NCBI RefSeq assembly: GCF_048128805.1
Contig: NC_136016.1
Location: forward strand, 17,630,176 to 17,694,175
Length of the DNA stretch: 64,000 bases
DNA from: Centroberyx gerrardi
Taxonomy: Eukaryota > Chordata > Actinopteri > Beryciformes > Berycidae
Reading direction: 5' to 3'
Translations under genes and position numbers: made by a program
In this document: one piece after another, positions 33,940 through 45,097 of the stretch
How the letters are laid out: each line of letters starts with the position of its first letter
Position numbering within the stretch: position 1 is the first letter of the stretch
The notes under the pieces: generated by a model
Told to the model about the DNA's origin: nothing
The model's database searches: none
What the model saw: only the letters and a program-made list of their open reading frames with translations

Positions 33940-34210
33940 AAGTCGGGTGTCCGGATACAGTCAGAGACGGTGGACAACCTCATCCATAACACCCACAGCA
34001 CGAAGGGTGATGATGAGAGCGAGACACTGTGACTCTAACACAGGATGGCAGGCTGCTCACCCGATTGGCCCTTCAGAACTGGCCCGTTAGTGTTCGACCA
34101 TTTGATTGGCTCGCTTGTCTGCCCCGGGGCTCTGACCTGGGTTTTGAGCTCATAATGGAGTCTAACAGCTGCTACTAGAAGCCAATCAATAAAAATCATT
34201 TTTACAGTTG
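33940..34210. promoter_or_regulatory. Possible enhancer in the prr35 intron (CCAAT, E-box and homeodomain-like sites)
   Basis: The block has two GATTGGC / GATTGGCTC inverted CCAAT boxes (about 34060-34112), a CAGCTG E-box near 34166, and CCAATCAATAAAA at about 34182-34194, which resembles a PBX/HOX site. It is unique sequence and better structured than its flanks. Function is inferred. Confidence 0.35.
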
Positions 34211-34620
34211 ATTTTTCCCTCTCCTGGACACTGCTATCTGCTCCCCTCCCTGTCGACTGTGCACTTTGGCCCCCCGCTGTCCCATATCCAAACCCTGCGG
34301 TCTTGTTTTAAGCTTTTAGGGTTGATGATCATACAAGCCTAAACGCTTGAACATCTATCGTTTCAATTAAAGAGGTTCACCACACTAAAAGCTTTGACAA
34401 GTTACATGCAATAAAAACCACACCAATGACAGCCTATGGGACTGGGTTACGGAAAAGGGGGCCTTTGTCCAAAGGATCCAATATGAGCTATTGATTTACT
34501 TCAAGTGAGACGAGTAAAGGCACAGAATTGTCCAATCCAAACACCACCTACCCACAGGCTGTAATTGATATTGTTTATAAGCTGTTATGTTTTTTAAAGT
34601 CATAGAGTTGCACTCTTTAC

Positions 34621-34673
34621 CTAAGATGGAGGTCGGGATAGTGTTGACCGTCTCCCTCTGAAAAATAAAGGTC
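34621..34673 (-). other. Probable 5' non-coding exon 2 of prr35
   Basis: On the - strand a pyrimidine-rich acceptor CTCTTCCAG| precedes 53 bp ending CATCTTAG|gtaaag, a good donor. There is no ATG with a long frame. Its position between the TATA-proximal exon and the coding exon fits a leader exon. Confidence 0.5.
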
Positions 34674-35431
34674 CTGGAAGAGAAGATGAGAGAGAGTTTA
34701 AGAGTTATTATTCTCATTTTCATGCTTCATTTTCAATATAATAAGCATGAAACAAATTTCCTCCCCTATCAATAGGCTATTTCATCAAACAACATTTTGA
34801 CAAACATTTCCAACAAACACTATTTGTTGTATAATTGGATGTTAAAATAGAAAGGGGATTTGCTGACATTTACATTTGCAAGTAAAATATTGGATAATGA
34901 TGATGAAAACTGATTCAAGGTTCAAGGATTCTTGGTTCAAGGAAATGTTACATCCATCAGTATTATAGTATTATATCATGTTATACTAGTATTATATCAT
35001 GTTATATTACAGTTATGTAAAACTGTCATAGTACAATTACAGTCTATAGATTAAAAGATGTTATCACAAAAAGTACAAATGATAGCAAATAAACTTTAAG
35101 ATTACTTCTTCCCTGTATTTAATGTAATTTTGTCACAGAATTCAATCTTATAATTGAATAGCAGCCTAGTTGCATCAAAGTTGAAATAAATAAAAGCTCA
35201 CATGCCATTCTTAACTACAAAACACTGATGTAGGCCTACTACAATTGAAAGTAAAAAATAAAAAAAAAATAAAAAAAGCTAAATAAAAATCTCCATGCAA
35301 ATAAAACGTGGACCATTTACAGCAGGCCTCTCGTCTTAATTTCCAAACACACACATCAACTTAACCCACTAACCGGCTTTAATGTCACAGGGAAGTTGAA
35401 AGCAGGGAATAAACGTGGTGTTCATCCATAC
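34674..35431 (-). other. prr35 first intron
   Basis: AT-rich with A-rich runs near 35250-35290. No exon is supported. Confidence 0.5.
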
Positions 35432-35515
35432 CTGCAGAGTGCAGAGTGTCCCGGTGTGGCTGGCTGTCACTCCTCTGCGCAGCGGTACCGAGAGGGCAGC
35501 GCGTCCCGCTCAAAT
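35432..35515 (-). other. Probable first non-coding exon of prr35
   Basis: It begins about 25-30 bp downstream of a TATA box and ends CTCTGCAG|gtatgg at 35432. The sequence is GC-rich with CpGs. The start site is estimated from TATA spacing. Confidence 0.5.
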
Positions 35516-35540
35516 GGGAGCGCAGGAGCGAGAGTGGGAG

Positions 35541-35548
35541 ATATATAT
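35541..35548 (-). promoter_or_regulatory. TATA box of the prr35 promoter
   Basis: TATATAT on the - strand in a GC-rich context, upstream of a plausible first exon with a good donor. A CT/GA-rich tract (about 35590-35630) lies just upstream. Confidence 0.5.
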
Positions 35549-36118
35549 TGACTAGGAGCATTGCCCGGAGGCACTACAATACAGCAGCTCCCCCTCCCTC
35601 CCTCCCTCCTCTCTCCTGCCTCCCTCCCCTGGATTGTCAAATGTGGTCTCTACCTTGCAGCCAGGATGCAATATAACAACTTCAACAATATTGGCAAAGG
35701 TTAGGTTAGTGGGTTCTGTCGTTATAACCGAGGTTAAAAATGAGATTTGTCTGGATGAATTCCTTCAGGATAATGCAGTTTTCATGGAAGCTATAGTCTA
35801 CACGGAGCTGCTTAACTTGTCTGCCTATTTTATTGCTGTCACTGGAGTAAAGCAGGAGACAAATACAGTAGGCTACTTACCTTGAAACTGAGATAATGAG
35901 GTGTTTTAGTTATTACAGTCTCTCTGTCTAAACTCTCCTAAGCATTATCCACTAAACGGTACTGTATATGTAACTGTTTGGAGTGCAGACGAGAAGTACA
36001 ACTCTGTCAGCCGCACAGTGTGTACACAGGCATTACTGTGTTGATTTATTTCTATGGTAAGGCCTGTATTAAAGGAGGCATGAGACAGCAGGGGCCAGTG
36101 TATTATCTCTAATAGCCC

Positions 36119-36480
36119 CACTGCAAAAATAAATGTCACTAAACATAACTTAAGACGTGATCAATCTTGTACTGAAATCGCATTTTTCTTAAAATACCTG
36201 AAATCAATTTTTGCCAGTGATAATTTCACTTCAATTTCACAGATTTTTCTTGAAGTGAGTGAGTCACTCCATTAGAATGAAGATAATCTCAGTTAATTTA
36301 TGAAAATGCTTGAATTTGAAACAAGATGATTTGCAATGGAAACAAATGAAATTAAAGCACACCATTGGCAGACTTTTATTTTTTTATGGGTTATTTATTT
36401 ATTTTACAAATAAAATAGATTTTAAGACTGTTATAAAATGAAATTGTTAAGTGAATAATAATTTCTAGCGCTGCAGAAAA
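36119..36480. repeat. Possible non-autonomous DNA element (CACTGCAAAAA type)
   Basis: Begins CACTGCAAAAATAAATGTC and ends near CGCTGCAG, with internal AATTTCACTTCAATTTC and TTCTTGAAGTGAGTGA. This resembles abundant fish MITEs with CACTGCAAAAA ends. Boundaries are approximate and no target duplication was confirmed. Confidence 0.3.
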
Positions 36481-36684
36481 ATCTTTTTTTTTTCAGAACA
36501 AATGCAATGTTGCTCAATTTTGTTCTTGTTGAATCCATTATGCTTAAATTTAACACTGCAGTTCATACTGCATTTCAAAACTGTTTAGCATAAAAAAAAA
36601 CTAAGCTCCGACTGTGACTATTAAAGCTTTAGATATAGGTTAAATCAGATGGATACTTTTCTCTAAAATGTTTTCATGTGAAGG

Positions 36685-36730
36685 CTCTATCTATCTATCT
36701 ATCTATCTATCCATCTATCTATCTATCTAT
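36685..36730. repeat. (CTAT)n microsatellite
   Basis: Eleven tetranucleotide units with one CCAT variant. Confidence 0.95.
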
Positions 36731-37409
36731 GGTATGTAATGTTTTCCATTGTGAAATAGGTCTGATTGTTTTTAAAGTTGTGTAGTGCTTTCGAATTAAT
36801 AATGTAGGTCTATAATTTAATAGAGACTGAAACTGTCAATCTGCCACACAGAGATATTCCTCACATCTGTCAGTTTATGTGACAGACAGCTTTCCGGATG
36901 AGAGAGTTTGCAATCTCTTCTCTGCTGAAGCATGCATTTAAACATACAATTGTTTTAGACTAGATTTTCATTTCCCCATTTTTTTTTCATCATCTATTAA
37001 TATCTTTGTGAATTGCAGTGCATTGTATTCCATATTTTAAAATGTATTATTACATTTCTTATTAGATTTTGTTGATTTTACCTCTTGTAATTCTTCATAC
37101 AATCAGAAGAATGGGAGCATGTCTGTAAATGTGTAACCTGTGTGTTTTTGGTGTGTGCACGTGTTCATGTGTGCACGTCTCTCTATGTATGCTTGCACAT
37201 GTGTGTATGTGTCCATGTGTGTTTGAATGAGAAGTGTGTGTATGCACTCACGACGGCTGTGTGCTTGTGCCTCTCTGTGACTCTAACACAGTAAGTATGA
37301 GTGTTTAAGTCAGCAGGTGTATTCAGGTGGAAGTGCGTTTTGGGGCAGCTGGGGGTTCTTTCCCCTCCGCTTCACCTCACCCACAATGCCGGGCGGGTGA
37401 GCGGGCAGG

Positions 37410-37456
37410 GTGTGTGTGTGTGTGGGGGAGGGGGGGGGGGGGGGGGTTGGGGGGGG
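37410..37456. repeat. (TG)n followed by long G tract
   Basis: A TG run continues into more than 30 nearly uninterrupted G residues. This is capable of G-quadruplex formation and prone to slippage and sequencing error. Confidence 0.9.
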
Positions 37457-37589
37457 TGAGTCAGTGCAGCCTTCCTCCAAGGGAAGTGATTAGTGCAACG
37501 GTACCAAGGCACCAGATAGGTTACTGACATAAGCTGCAAGATCACATCCACAGGCGATGACTGACATATGTCGCCTCTGACAGTTCAGA

Positions 37590-37850
37590 CTCACTTCATT
37601 TCTCTCTTTTCCTCTAACTCTCCCTCTCTCCCTTCCCCTCTCTCTCTCTCTCTCTCTCTCTCAATCCTCTTTCCTGCCTCTCTCCACTCCTCTTTCTTTA
37701 CCCTCTTTTCCCCACACTCTCCGTCTCTTTCCCTAACTTTCCTTTCATGCCGTCTTTCTAACCCCACCCTCTCTCTCTCTCTCTCGCATCCCTCTCAAGC
37801 TCCCCTATCTCTCTCCCTGCTCCACCCCCCTCCACCATCGCTGACTCTCT
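37590..37850. repeat. Pyrimidine-rich (TCTC)n tract
   Basis: About 260 bp almost entirely of C and T on the + strand, including (CT)n runs. It could form H-DNA. No gene is supported. Confidence 0.85.
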
Positions 37851-37904
37851 TAGCCTGTGGCAGGCTTTGGGTCAACTCCAGGTTTCTTCATTTCTCTCCT
37901 CTGG

Positions 37905-38100
37905 CTGGGTGGGAGGCGCGCATGCGAGCCCCTTTGAGAAATGTCAGTGTCCGTGTGCTGGGAAAGTCGGGGGCCCTTCACGAGCCATCAGGCCCGCTGT
38001 CACGCCGAGGCGGCCAAATGGAGACTGACAGGCCACTCCATAGGGCCTAACCATCTGTACCAAATGTGACAGCAGGGGAAAGAGGATGTCTGGTAAATCA
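37905..38100. promoter_or_regulatory. GC-richer unique block, possible conserved element
   Basis: Non-repetitive sequence with GGGCCC, CGCGCATGCGAG and CACGCCGAGGCGGCC between simple-sequence flanks. No exon is supported. Proposed only from composition and complexity. Confidence 0.25.
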
Positions 38101-39264
38101 GGAGGAACGACAGGAGCGCACGACGAGATGGAGGAGAGCGAAGGAAGTAGAGAGGGAAGGGAGGCAAGAGAAAGAGAGAGATCCTCCACTTCTTAAAGCA
38201 AGGGCACATGGGAGATGATGTCAGTTTTTTTTTCTAGGGAGTAAGAGAGAGACTATTTCTCTCCAACTATGGAGACACTTGGGAGGCTGTGTCAGTTCCT
38301 CCTGTTAAGTGTTACTGCGTCTAAGTGCGGGACTTGCTCCTTCAGTGCTGCCACTTCCTTCAACCTCTTTATTGTTGGATCCACAAGTCTGTTGTGGGTT
38401 AGAGAGAAGAGTGTTGGTGTGTGATATGTCAACTGTTATAGCCTAGATAAAAGTCTAGGCTAAAACAGAAAAAAACTGTCGTGGGATCCATCAACATCTC
38501 ATGCTATGATACACAACTCCATCTGTCCTATGCTATATATATTGTTTATTACTGATGGGCTCTGATGTGAGACAATGTGAGACAGTACACTGTTTCCCAT
38601 TGCTGACCACATTTACTTCCTATGGAAACAGGGAAAATAGTCCATGGTACTATAAAAAAAATAGTGTTATTTTTTTATAGGCCTATATAAAACTGCCAGA
38701 CTTAGCTGCATATCATTTAAGATCACTGACCATTTAGTTTTACAGCTACTACAAGTTCTCATTTTCTCACTTTTGAGATAATGCTAAACACTTCACTCAA
38801 CAGTGTTAGCATGATCTACCGGGAAGCCAATTGCTGATTTTGGTTTCTATGTCCTCATCACTTGTTATACGGCTTTGTTGAATACTCGATTCTGATTGGC
38901 CTGTCTGTGATTTCTGAATATCAGACTAGGCAAGCAGTCCACTTGGCTAACCTGGAAACACGGAAGATTTTTCCAATTTTACTTTTAATTTATTCAGAGC
39001 GCACAAAACTTTTGATTGCTGGTTAGAGGCTAAACGGCAATCTTACTGAATTTGTTTACATTGCTATGGTTGTACTTCTGCTACAGTGCAGCCCATGGAT
39101 GCTAGCCTCAGTCGTTTCTGTGGCTGCACTCCTGCTGGACGTTTTTTTTTTATTTTTTTGGCAGAAGCTTGTAAATTACTTTAGCTTGTAATGAATCATA
39201 TTAAATCAATATTTTGTGACAAATGATTAATGTCTTTGGTAAGTAGCTGTGTAATAAGTGGGAT

Positions 39265-39342
39265 AATGTACAGTGAGCTGGTCAGGGTCTTGATTCACCC
39301 TGTCGGGGCTTTTTTCCGATACTGATCAGCTCACTGTACATT
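39265..39342. repeat. Long perfect hairpin (21-bp arms)
   Basis: The arm at 39265-39285 (AATGTACAGTGAGCTGG...) is inverted at 39322-39342 with one mismatch in 21. The loop is 36 bp. It may be the end of a repeat whose body (about 38870-39264) contains the TTGTTGAATACTCGATTC sequence seen in fish repeats. Confidence 0.8.
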
Positions 39343-42000
39343 CCCCAAAACACTCCCAAAAACTCAGTGTATTCCTTTAAGCCCGAGTGCAAACTGCAGT
39401 CTTTTTTACAGAGTTGCCTTCAGAGGGAAAAGTAGAGACAGAAATATCAGGGATATGCTGGGTGAGACTTGCAGTGTGAATGCAGAAGTCTCCTGGCGAG
39501 TTGAGGGAGTTGAGGCTCCTTATGGAGAGGCATCTGGGGAGGCTGACAGGAGCACTCTATTACCGCTCAGAGAAAGGAACCCAAGGGCTGCTACAACACC
39601 GCTACCAGGGAGATCCAGCTGTGCAGATGCCTCCCAACACACACACACAAACTCATGCAAATTAAGAGAAATTTTCAGCACACACATGCACCCACCCTGT
39701 GTGCACACTCACACAAGATGGACTACGGTGTGAATAGAAAGATAAATAGACAGGTAGGAGGAGGGATGGACGGAGGACTGATGCTGGTTGGAGCGTTAAA
39801 TGGCGGCCTCTCGCCCAGGTGAGTCTCCTTCAGCCTCTTCCAGTGAGTTTAGGGCCTGAGGTGGAATAGCTAACAGCTCCTCTCTTAGCCTGCGCTGCTG
39901 GGCACATTAACTAAACTCATATCGCTCTCAGCCACTATCAATTATTCACCACCCCCTCCCTTCTTTCCCTGCTTCCCCTCCTTTTCAAAGGAGAACAACT
40001 CCAACAGCCATTCCCAGCTTTACTAATACACAGCCACAGAGAAAAAACAACCAAATGCCTTTGGTGCCTTCCTTTGGTTTTCTTTAGCCCCCAATGTGTT
40101 TTATAACTGGAAACTGGCAGCAATGGCTTGGAATAGTCTTTAACATGCTAATAATGATCTTACATCATTATTGCATGATATGGTTTATATATACAGTAGC
40201 TGTTCCATGTATAATTGAGTTTGAACTAATTTTGCACAGTGAGAATGTTAGATATATATGTGATACTTAGTTAATCCCATTGAAAAAGTCTATTTTCACT
40301 TCACAGTGGTCGTGGCGCGAGATTCAGTTCCACTAGGCCACACTGCCACTCAAATTATATTGACCTATTCAAAAATTATTAGCTGTGAGTGGTTTGTCTC
40401 ATTTACAGTATGCGGCTGCTGTGCAAACTGAACCATCATATTTCCCTGAGATTTGACTGGTCTTTGAGTTTATTTCCTTATTATAATACAGAAAAGGCAT
40501 TTGATGTCTTGTAAGCTTTCAGACCCACTTTCCAGATCCAGCAGTCTTGACGAGACAGACAACTGTCCATCTTTTTTAGGTGAACTGCCCCCACAGTATG
40601 TCAGGGAACACCGCTGGGAGCACACAATGAGACATTTTCAGCTTCACACTTAAATGAACCCATGCAATTATACAGACGAGGGCCGGACGAGCGCTGGCCA
40701 GTTTCCAAGGCGAAAAAGCAGCCTCCAAAGTGAGCTGGGTTGATATCTGAAAAGGGCAGATGTCAAGGTTCAGTCATGACTGGACGTATGACTCCATTTT
40801 CCTCTCCAGATATCTATGCCCTTCTCTGGATCTTAACTAAATAGGAAAAGCATCAGATATGGATGCTGCTTTACGTGGATCTGCATAGAATCACAATAGG
40901 TGAGAAGGGTGTGTTCAGTTGGAATGACGCTTCAGCTGAGGCCTAACACTCTTATCGTTCACAGTATCGATATATGCCGGCTGTATCTGTCTGTGTGAAG
41001 CGACATGGAGTTAACACTTGACGCCGTTGCTGTGGGTCACTGACAGGAAGCAGCTGGTGCCTCGGTCGCCGGGTTTCGCTCATCGTCTCAGTCTCCGCCT
41101 CCCGTTTTACCAGCTGCCCCCGAACACACCCGCGGGACGCGGGGTCTCTCTTGCCAAGGCACCTGTGGGTGTCACCTGATGGGGGAAAAGCAACTGGAAA
41201 TGAAAGGAAGCAGCCGATTCTGTCAGAGCGCATCAGGACTCCTGTCCGTCAAAGCGCTGACCTCCGGGGTGTGTGCGTGCGTGTGTGAGAGTGTGTGAGC
41301 GCTTGTTTACATGCGTGTATTTGTGTGAGTCTATCAACAACTCCGCTGAGCCACTGTGTGTATATGTGTGTGTGCATATTAAGTCACTGACCCACAGGGA
41401 GTGTATGTGAGTGTGTGCATATGTTTGTTCATCAATGCAGGGTGTGTGAGTCCATGTGTGTACATTAGCGCCTTGATCCCAGGGAGTGAGTGTGTCCGTA
41501 AACACATAGACCTTGAGGGTGTGTGTGTGTGTGTGTGTGTGGTGACTGTCTATCTCAGTGCAGTGATCTGTACAAGATATAGCTGCTGCGGCTGGTAAGT
41601 CATTGACAACCTTCTACTTCTAAAAATAAAACATCCTGGCACTTCAGTATCTTCACATAAATCTCAGCATCGCCGACTGACAAATTCCCAAAGCTAGTAT
41701 CTGTTACCAAACAAACAGATCCGTAATACGAATGCTAACCCCCAGTAACCATCCATATGTGTTGGGACCACAGTACCAGCATGTCTTCTTGCTGGGACCG
41801 GGGCTGCTATTCCCTCAGCAGCAGTGCCACCTCTCAGCGCTGCACTCTGGGGACCGGGGACAAGAGGATGGTGTCAGCCAGTGGCCCAGCTGCAGCCAAG
41901 GCCCCCTGTACACCCCAAAGCCAGTGACCCCCCCCCTCCAACCTCCCTCCATCTCTGGTTTTAACTGGACGGGTGGTGGGGGGAGCAGCCGAGAAAGCGA

Positions 42001-42039
<39 letters not shown>

Positions 42040-42200
42040 TGCGCCGCGAACTCCTGGAGGACGGCTGGTCGGCTCTGGCTGTCCAAGCGGGAGGAATTGA
42101 GGGAGACAGGGACCAAAGCCCGTCAGCTCCATCCCTTAGGGTGCCTCGGCCTCCCAACTACAAGTCCATGTTTTAGCATACCATATGTTCACCCTCCCCG

Positions 42201-42211
42201 CACACACCCCC

Positions 42212-42242
<31 letters not shown>

Positions 42243-42262
42243 ACACACCCCACCCCCCCGCA
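42201..42262. repeat. Poly(C) and (CA)n tract
   Basis: A run of about 22 C is followed by (CA)n and a further C run. There are no genes in these bases. Confidence 0.9.
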
Positions 42263-43696
42263 CCCAGTTAGCAAATAAACAAGTCAAGAAGCTATAGCTA
42301 GGGGGAAGTCTTGTTTCCCTCTTTACTGGCTGTCGCTCTCTCTCGCACTCGCATTCGCTCTCCTCTCCGTGCGGCGTCCTCATGCAGTACATTTGGGAGG
42401 ATCACGTGATTTGGGGAATATAGAATCATGTTGGGTATGAGATGGATGATGTAGAAAGTGTGATAACATTTTGTGTTTTGTGAACTGCGTGTATTTTATT
42501 GTGAGCGCATCCTTTAAACAGAAGGAACACTGTCAGGCTTCATATCTGAAAAACAATACAAGTGAAATGTTGTCTTAAGTCTGACATATCCTTCAAATGT
42601 CCGGGCCTTGTTTTACATTGAAGCTTTTTCATTGAGTTAAGTTTAACTATTGCTGATTTGAACAAGGCAGTGTGCTCTCTCCACTCAAATACAACCCTCA
42701 TGACCCCAGCGTGTCCTCAATTAAACATAAAGCCGCTTTTTTCTTTTTTTTTTCAAAATGAACCAAGTTGTCTGGTGATGTTTTCCAGGGGGTGAATGAA
42801 AGACAGTCCAAAACAGATGGGCAGAGTGTGTACAAGGTCCGTGGGGCCAGTCAGTCCTCCCTTTGGGCAGAGAAATTGGCCAGAGATGGACAGCTGTGCC
42901 CAGGGCAGGGCATATAGGAAGTGAAATCACACACAGTATTTATGGCTCCCCCAGGGTCCATCGACTCACTGACCTGGCCATCCAGAAGCAGACAGGCAGA
43001 CAGTTGGCTGTCTAAAGTTTATTACAAGGTCAGCCTCGGTCCAGCACAGTGGTAGGTTTACAAGATAAGTCAGCAATCAAAGCATTGTTTATCTGAACGC
43101 CATTTCATTCTTACGGTATCTCACTATTTCTTCCTTCCTGTGGTGGACATATAGTCATGGAATTCGAGGTTTTGTTAATATATGTGTTTTTCAAAATATT
43201 TCACAGAGCTTAGTGCCTGTGAAAAGTTCAAAAGAATTCCCAATTTTGCTCAGCGATGGACGATGGATAGTTTACTTTTGAATTGCTTTCCCTGTTTGCG
43301 CATAATATTGACCATCTCTGTGTGGGGTTGACTTCTGCAATTGTGATTATAAACACGTTTAATGCATGATTTATCTGATGGCATGTTAAGTCTAAATGGG
43401 AAACATACAGTATGTTTGATATAGTCTGATAAGTTTGATTTGCCATCTCCATGAGAACGAGACAAGTGTCATGGAATTTTCGACATCCTGATCACACCTT
43501 TATTGATTTAGTCTTCATTGATCTTGGCAGGGGCTTGGTCAGACACACACACACACACACACACACAAACACGGACACACGCATAGTGACATGACAGCCT
43601 GCCTCACTGACTGGTCCATTGAGTCATCAGTGACCTTCCGTGGGATTGGAGTTGCCAGGCCAATTGACCAAATCACTGATCTTTAAAAGCAGCTCT

Positions 43697-43750
43697 GGGG
43701 GGGGGGAGAAGGGGGGGAGTAGGGTTGAGTCCCCCCCCCCCCCCCCCCCC
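43697..43750. repeat. G tract and opposed 20-bp C tract
   Basis: Ten G (43697-43706), seven G (43711-43717), then twenty C (43731-43750). The two tracts are complementary and could pair as a hairpin or form G4/i-motif structures. Confidence 0.9.
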
Positions 43751-44419
43751 TCGCTTCCTCCCTCAACACATACACACACACCACCACCACCACCACCCTC
43801 CTCCCCTCCCTCCTTCCACCTCACTCTCTAATCAAGGAGCAGGCAGGCAGGCAGGACTCTGGGTCGCCGCGGCGACACTAACGAGAGGCGACAGCTCCTC
43901 GGCGCTCGGGGCAACGACCAGCTCGGCTGTCGAGACCGCGGAGAGAGTCCGCCAGGCACGCACTGAGGCGAGGTTTGCTGTTTTGGGAGGAGGAGGAGAA
44001 GGAGGAGGAGAGATGGAGGGAGGAGGGGTGGAGGGGTGAAGGGGTGGAGGGGTGGAGGGGGGAGGACAGGGAGCGAGCTGGTGGTGTAGCTGCGTGGGGA
44101 GTTGATGAGGAACCACAGGACTGAGAAATGATACACACTGACTTCCTCTTTTGATCTAGTCACTCACTCGCTGTCGTATGAGTGCGCTCACACATTTATA
44201 TTTGCATTTGAAGACACACGCAAACACACACAAGGCAACACACAAACACACACAGCAACACACACATGCACACACTCTGAACCAACGCACACCCTCCCAA
44301 GCCATCCAGCCCTGGGGCCTACTTGCAGAGTGCTGTTGCCCTCCTCCTTCCTCCTCCTCCCCCCCAACTCCCCCCCCCCCCCCCCTCCTCCTCCCTCCAT
44401 CCCCCCCATCTCCTCTGGA

Positions 44420-44660
44420 ACACAGTTTAACTTCTGTCATTTGGATGAAGCGAGTGAGTCAGTCTAGCAGTGGCGAGCGGATGTGACAGGCCGGTAATGG
44501 ACAGGACAAAGAGGGGATTTATGAAGTATTAGTAAACCTTAATAATTCACTACGCCAAAGACCCCGGAGTCCCCCGACCGACCCCCGCTCTGTCTCTCGT
44601 CCTGGCCCCGGCTCTCTGTGGCTCTCTCTTGCAGCGGTTGTTAAGAACCAAAGTCAAAGA
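44420..44660. promoter_or_regulatory. Unique block with homeodomain-like sites
   Basis: Complex sequence following simple repeats, with GATTTATGAAG, AGTAAACC (forkhead-like) and CTTAATAATTCAC (TAAT sites) at about 44514-44553. No exon. Candidate conserved enhancer by appearance only. Confidence 0.3.
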
Positions 44661-44739
44661 CAATAGGAATCACTCCTGATCTTAACCGACTGACAGCATG
44701 ATGTAGTGCAGCACAATATACATTATTCTTTGGATTATA

Positions 44740-45097
44740 CAATACCAGTCAAAAGTGTGGACACACCTGATTGAATGTACTATGTTTTTCATTATCTTAA
44801 AGCCATTTTGATCTAAAGGCTTATGCTTTAATTGAAATTTGTTTCTTAGACAAATATAAATAGTGAAGTTGATCCTATGTATGGATTTCTTTCTAAAGCC
44901 ATTGCCTTTCCATCAAGGCAAAGGGCGGCTACTTTAAAGAATCTAAAATATAAGATAGTTTTGATTTGTTTAACACTTTTTTGGTCACTGCATAATTCAA
45001 TTTGTGTTATTTCATAGTTTTGATGTCTTTATTATTATTCGAAAATGTGGAAAATAGTAAAAATAAAGAAAAATGTCCAAACTTTTGACAGGTAGTG
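44740..45097. mobile_element. Internally deleted Tc1/mariner element
   Basis: Left end CAATACCAGTCAAAAGTGTGG and right end CCAAACTTTTGACAGGTAGTG are inverted copies, flanked by TA (44738-44739 and 45098-45099). Internal phrases such as GGCTACTTTAAAGAATCTAAA, AACACTTTTTTGGTCA and CATAGTTTTGATGTCTT are typical of fish Tc1 elements. Only 358 bp remains of a usual 1.6 kb, so there is no transposase. Confidence 0.85.

Larger units (their letters stand above)
32352..34620 (-). other. prr35 intron in the 5' leader
   Basis: About 2.3 kb with no coding exon. It contains two GC-richer unique blocks (32740-33070 and 33940-34210) that stand out from AT-rich flanks, and T/C-rich tracts around 33400-33500. 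Confidence 0.6.
35551..44400. other. Gene-poor region, left part
   Basis: No exon with coding potential and splice signals was found on either strand. It holds microsatellites, pyrimidine-rich tracts, a long hairpin at 39265-39342, G/C homopolymers, a possible repeat at about 36119-36480 and a GC-richer block at 37905-38100. Apparent long reading frames come from simple repeats. Confidence 0.6.

Noticed and set aside
36685-36730. Regular short repeats that might suggest a CRISPR-like array
   Set aside because: They are a tetranucleotide microsatellite without spacers, in a vertebrate genome.
43627-44486. Several Pro-, Gly- and His-rich frames on both strands
   Set aside because: They come from homopolymers and CA/GT repeats and have no other support.
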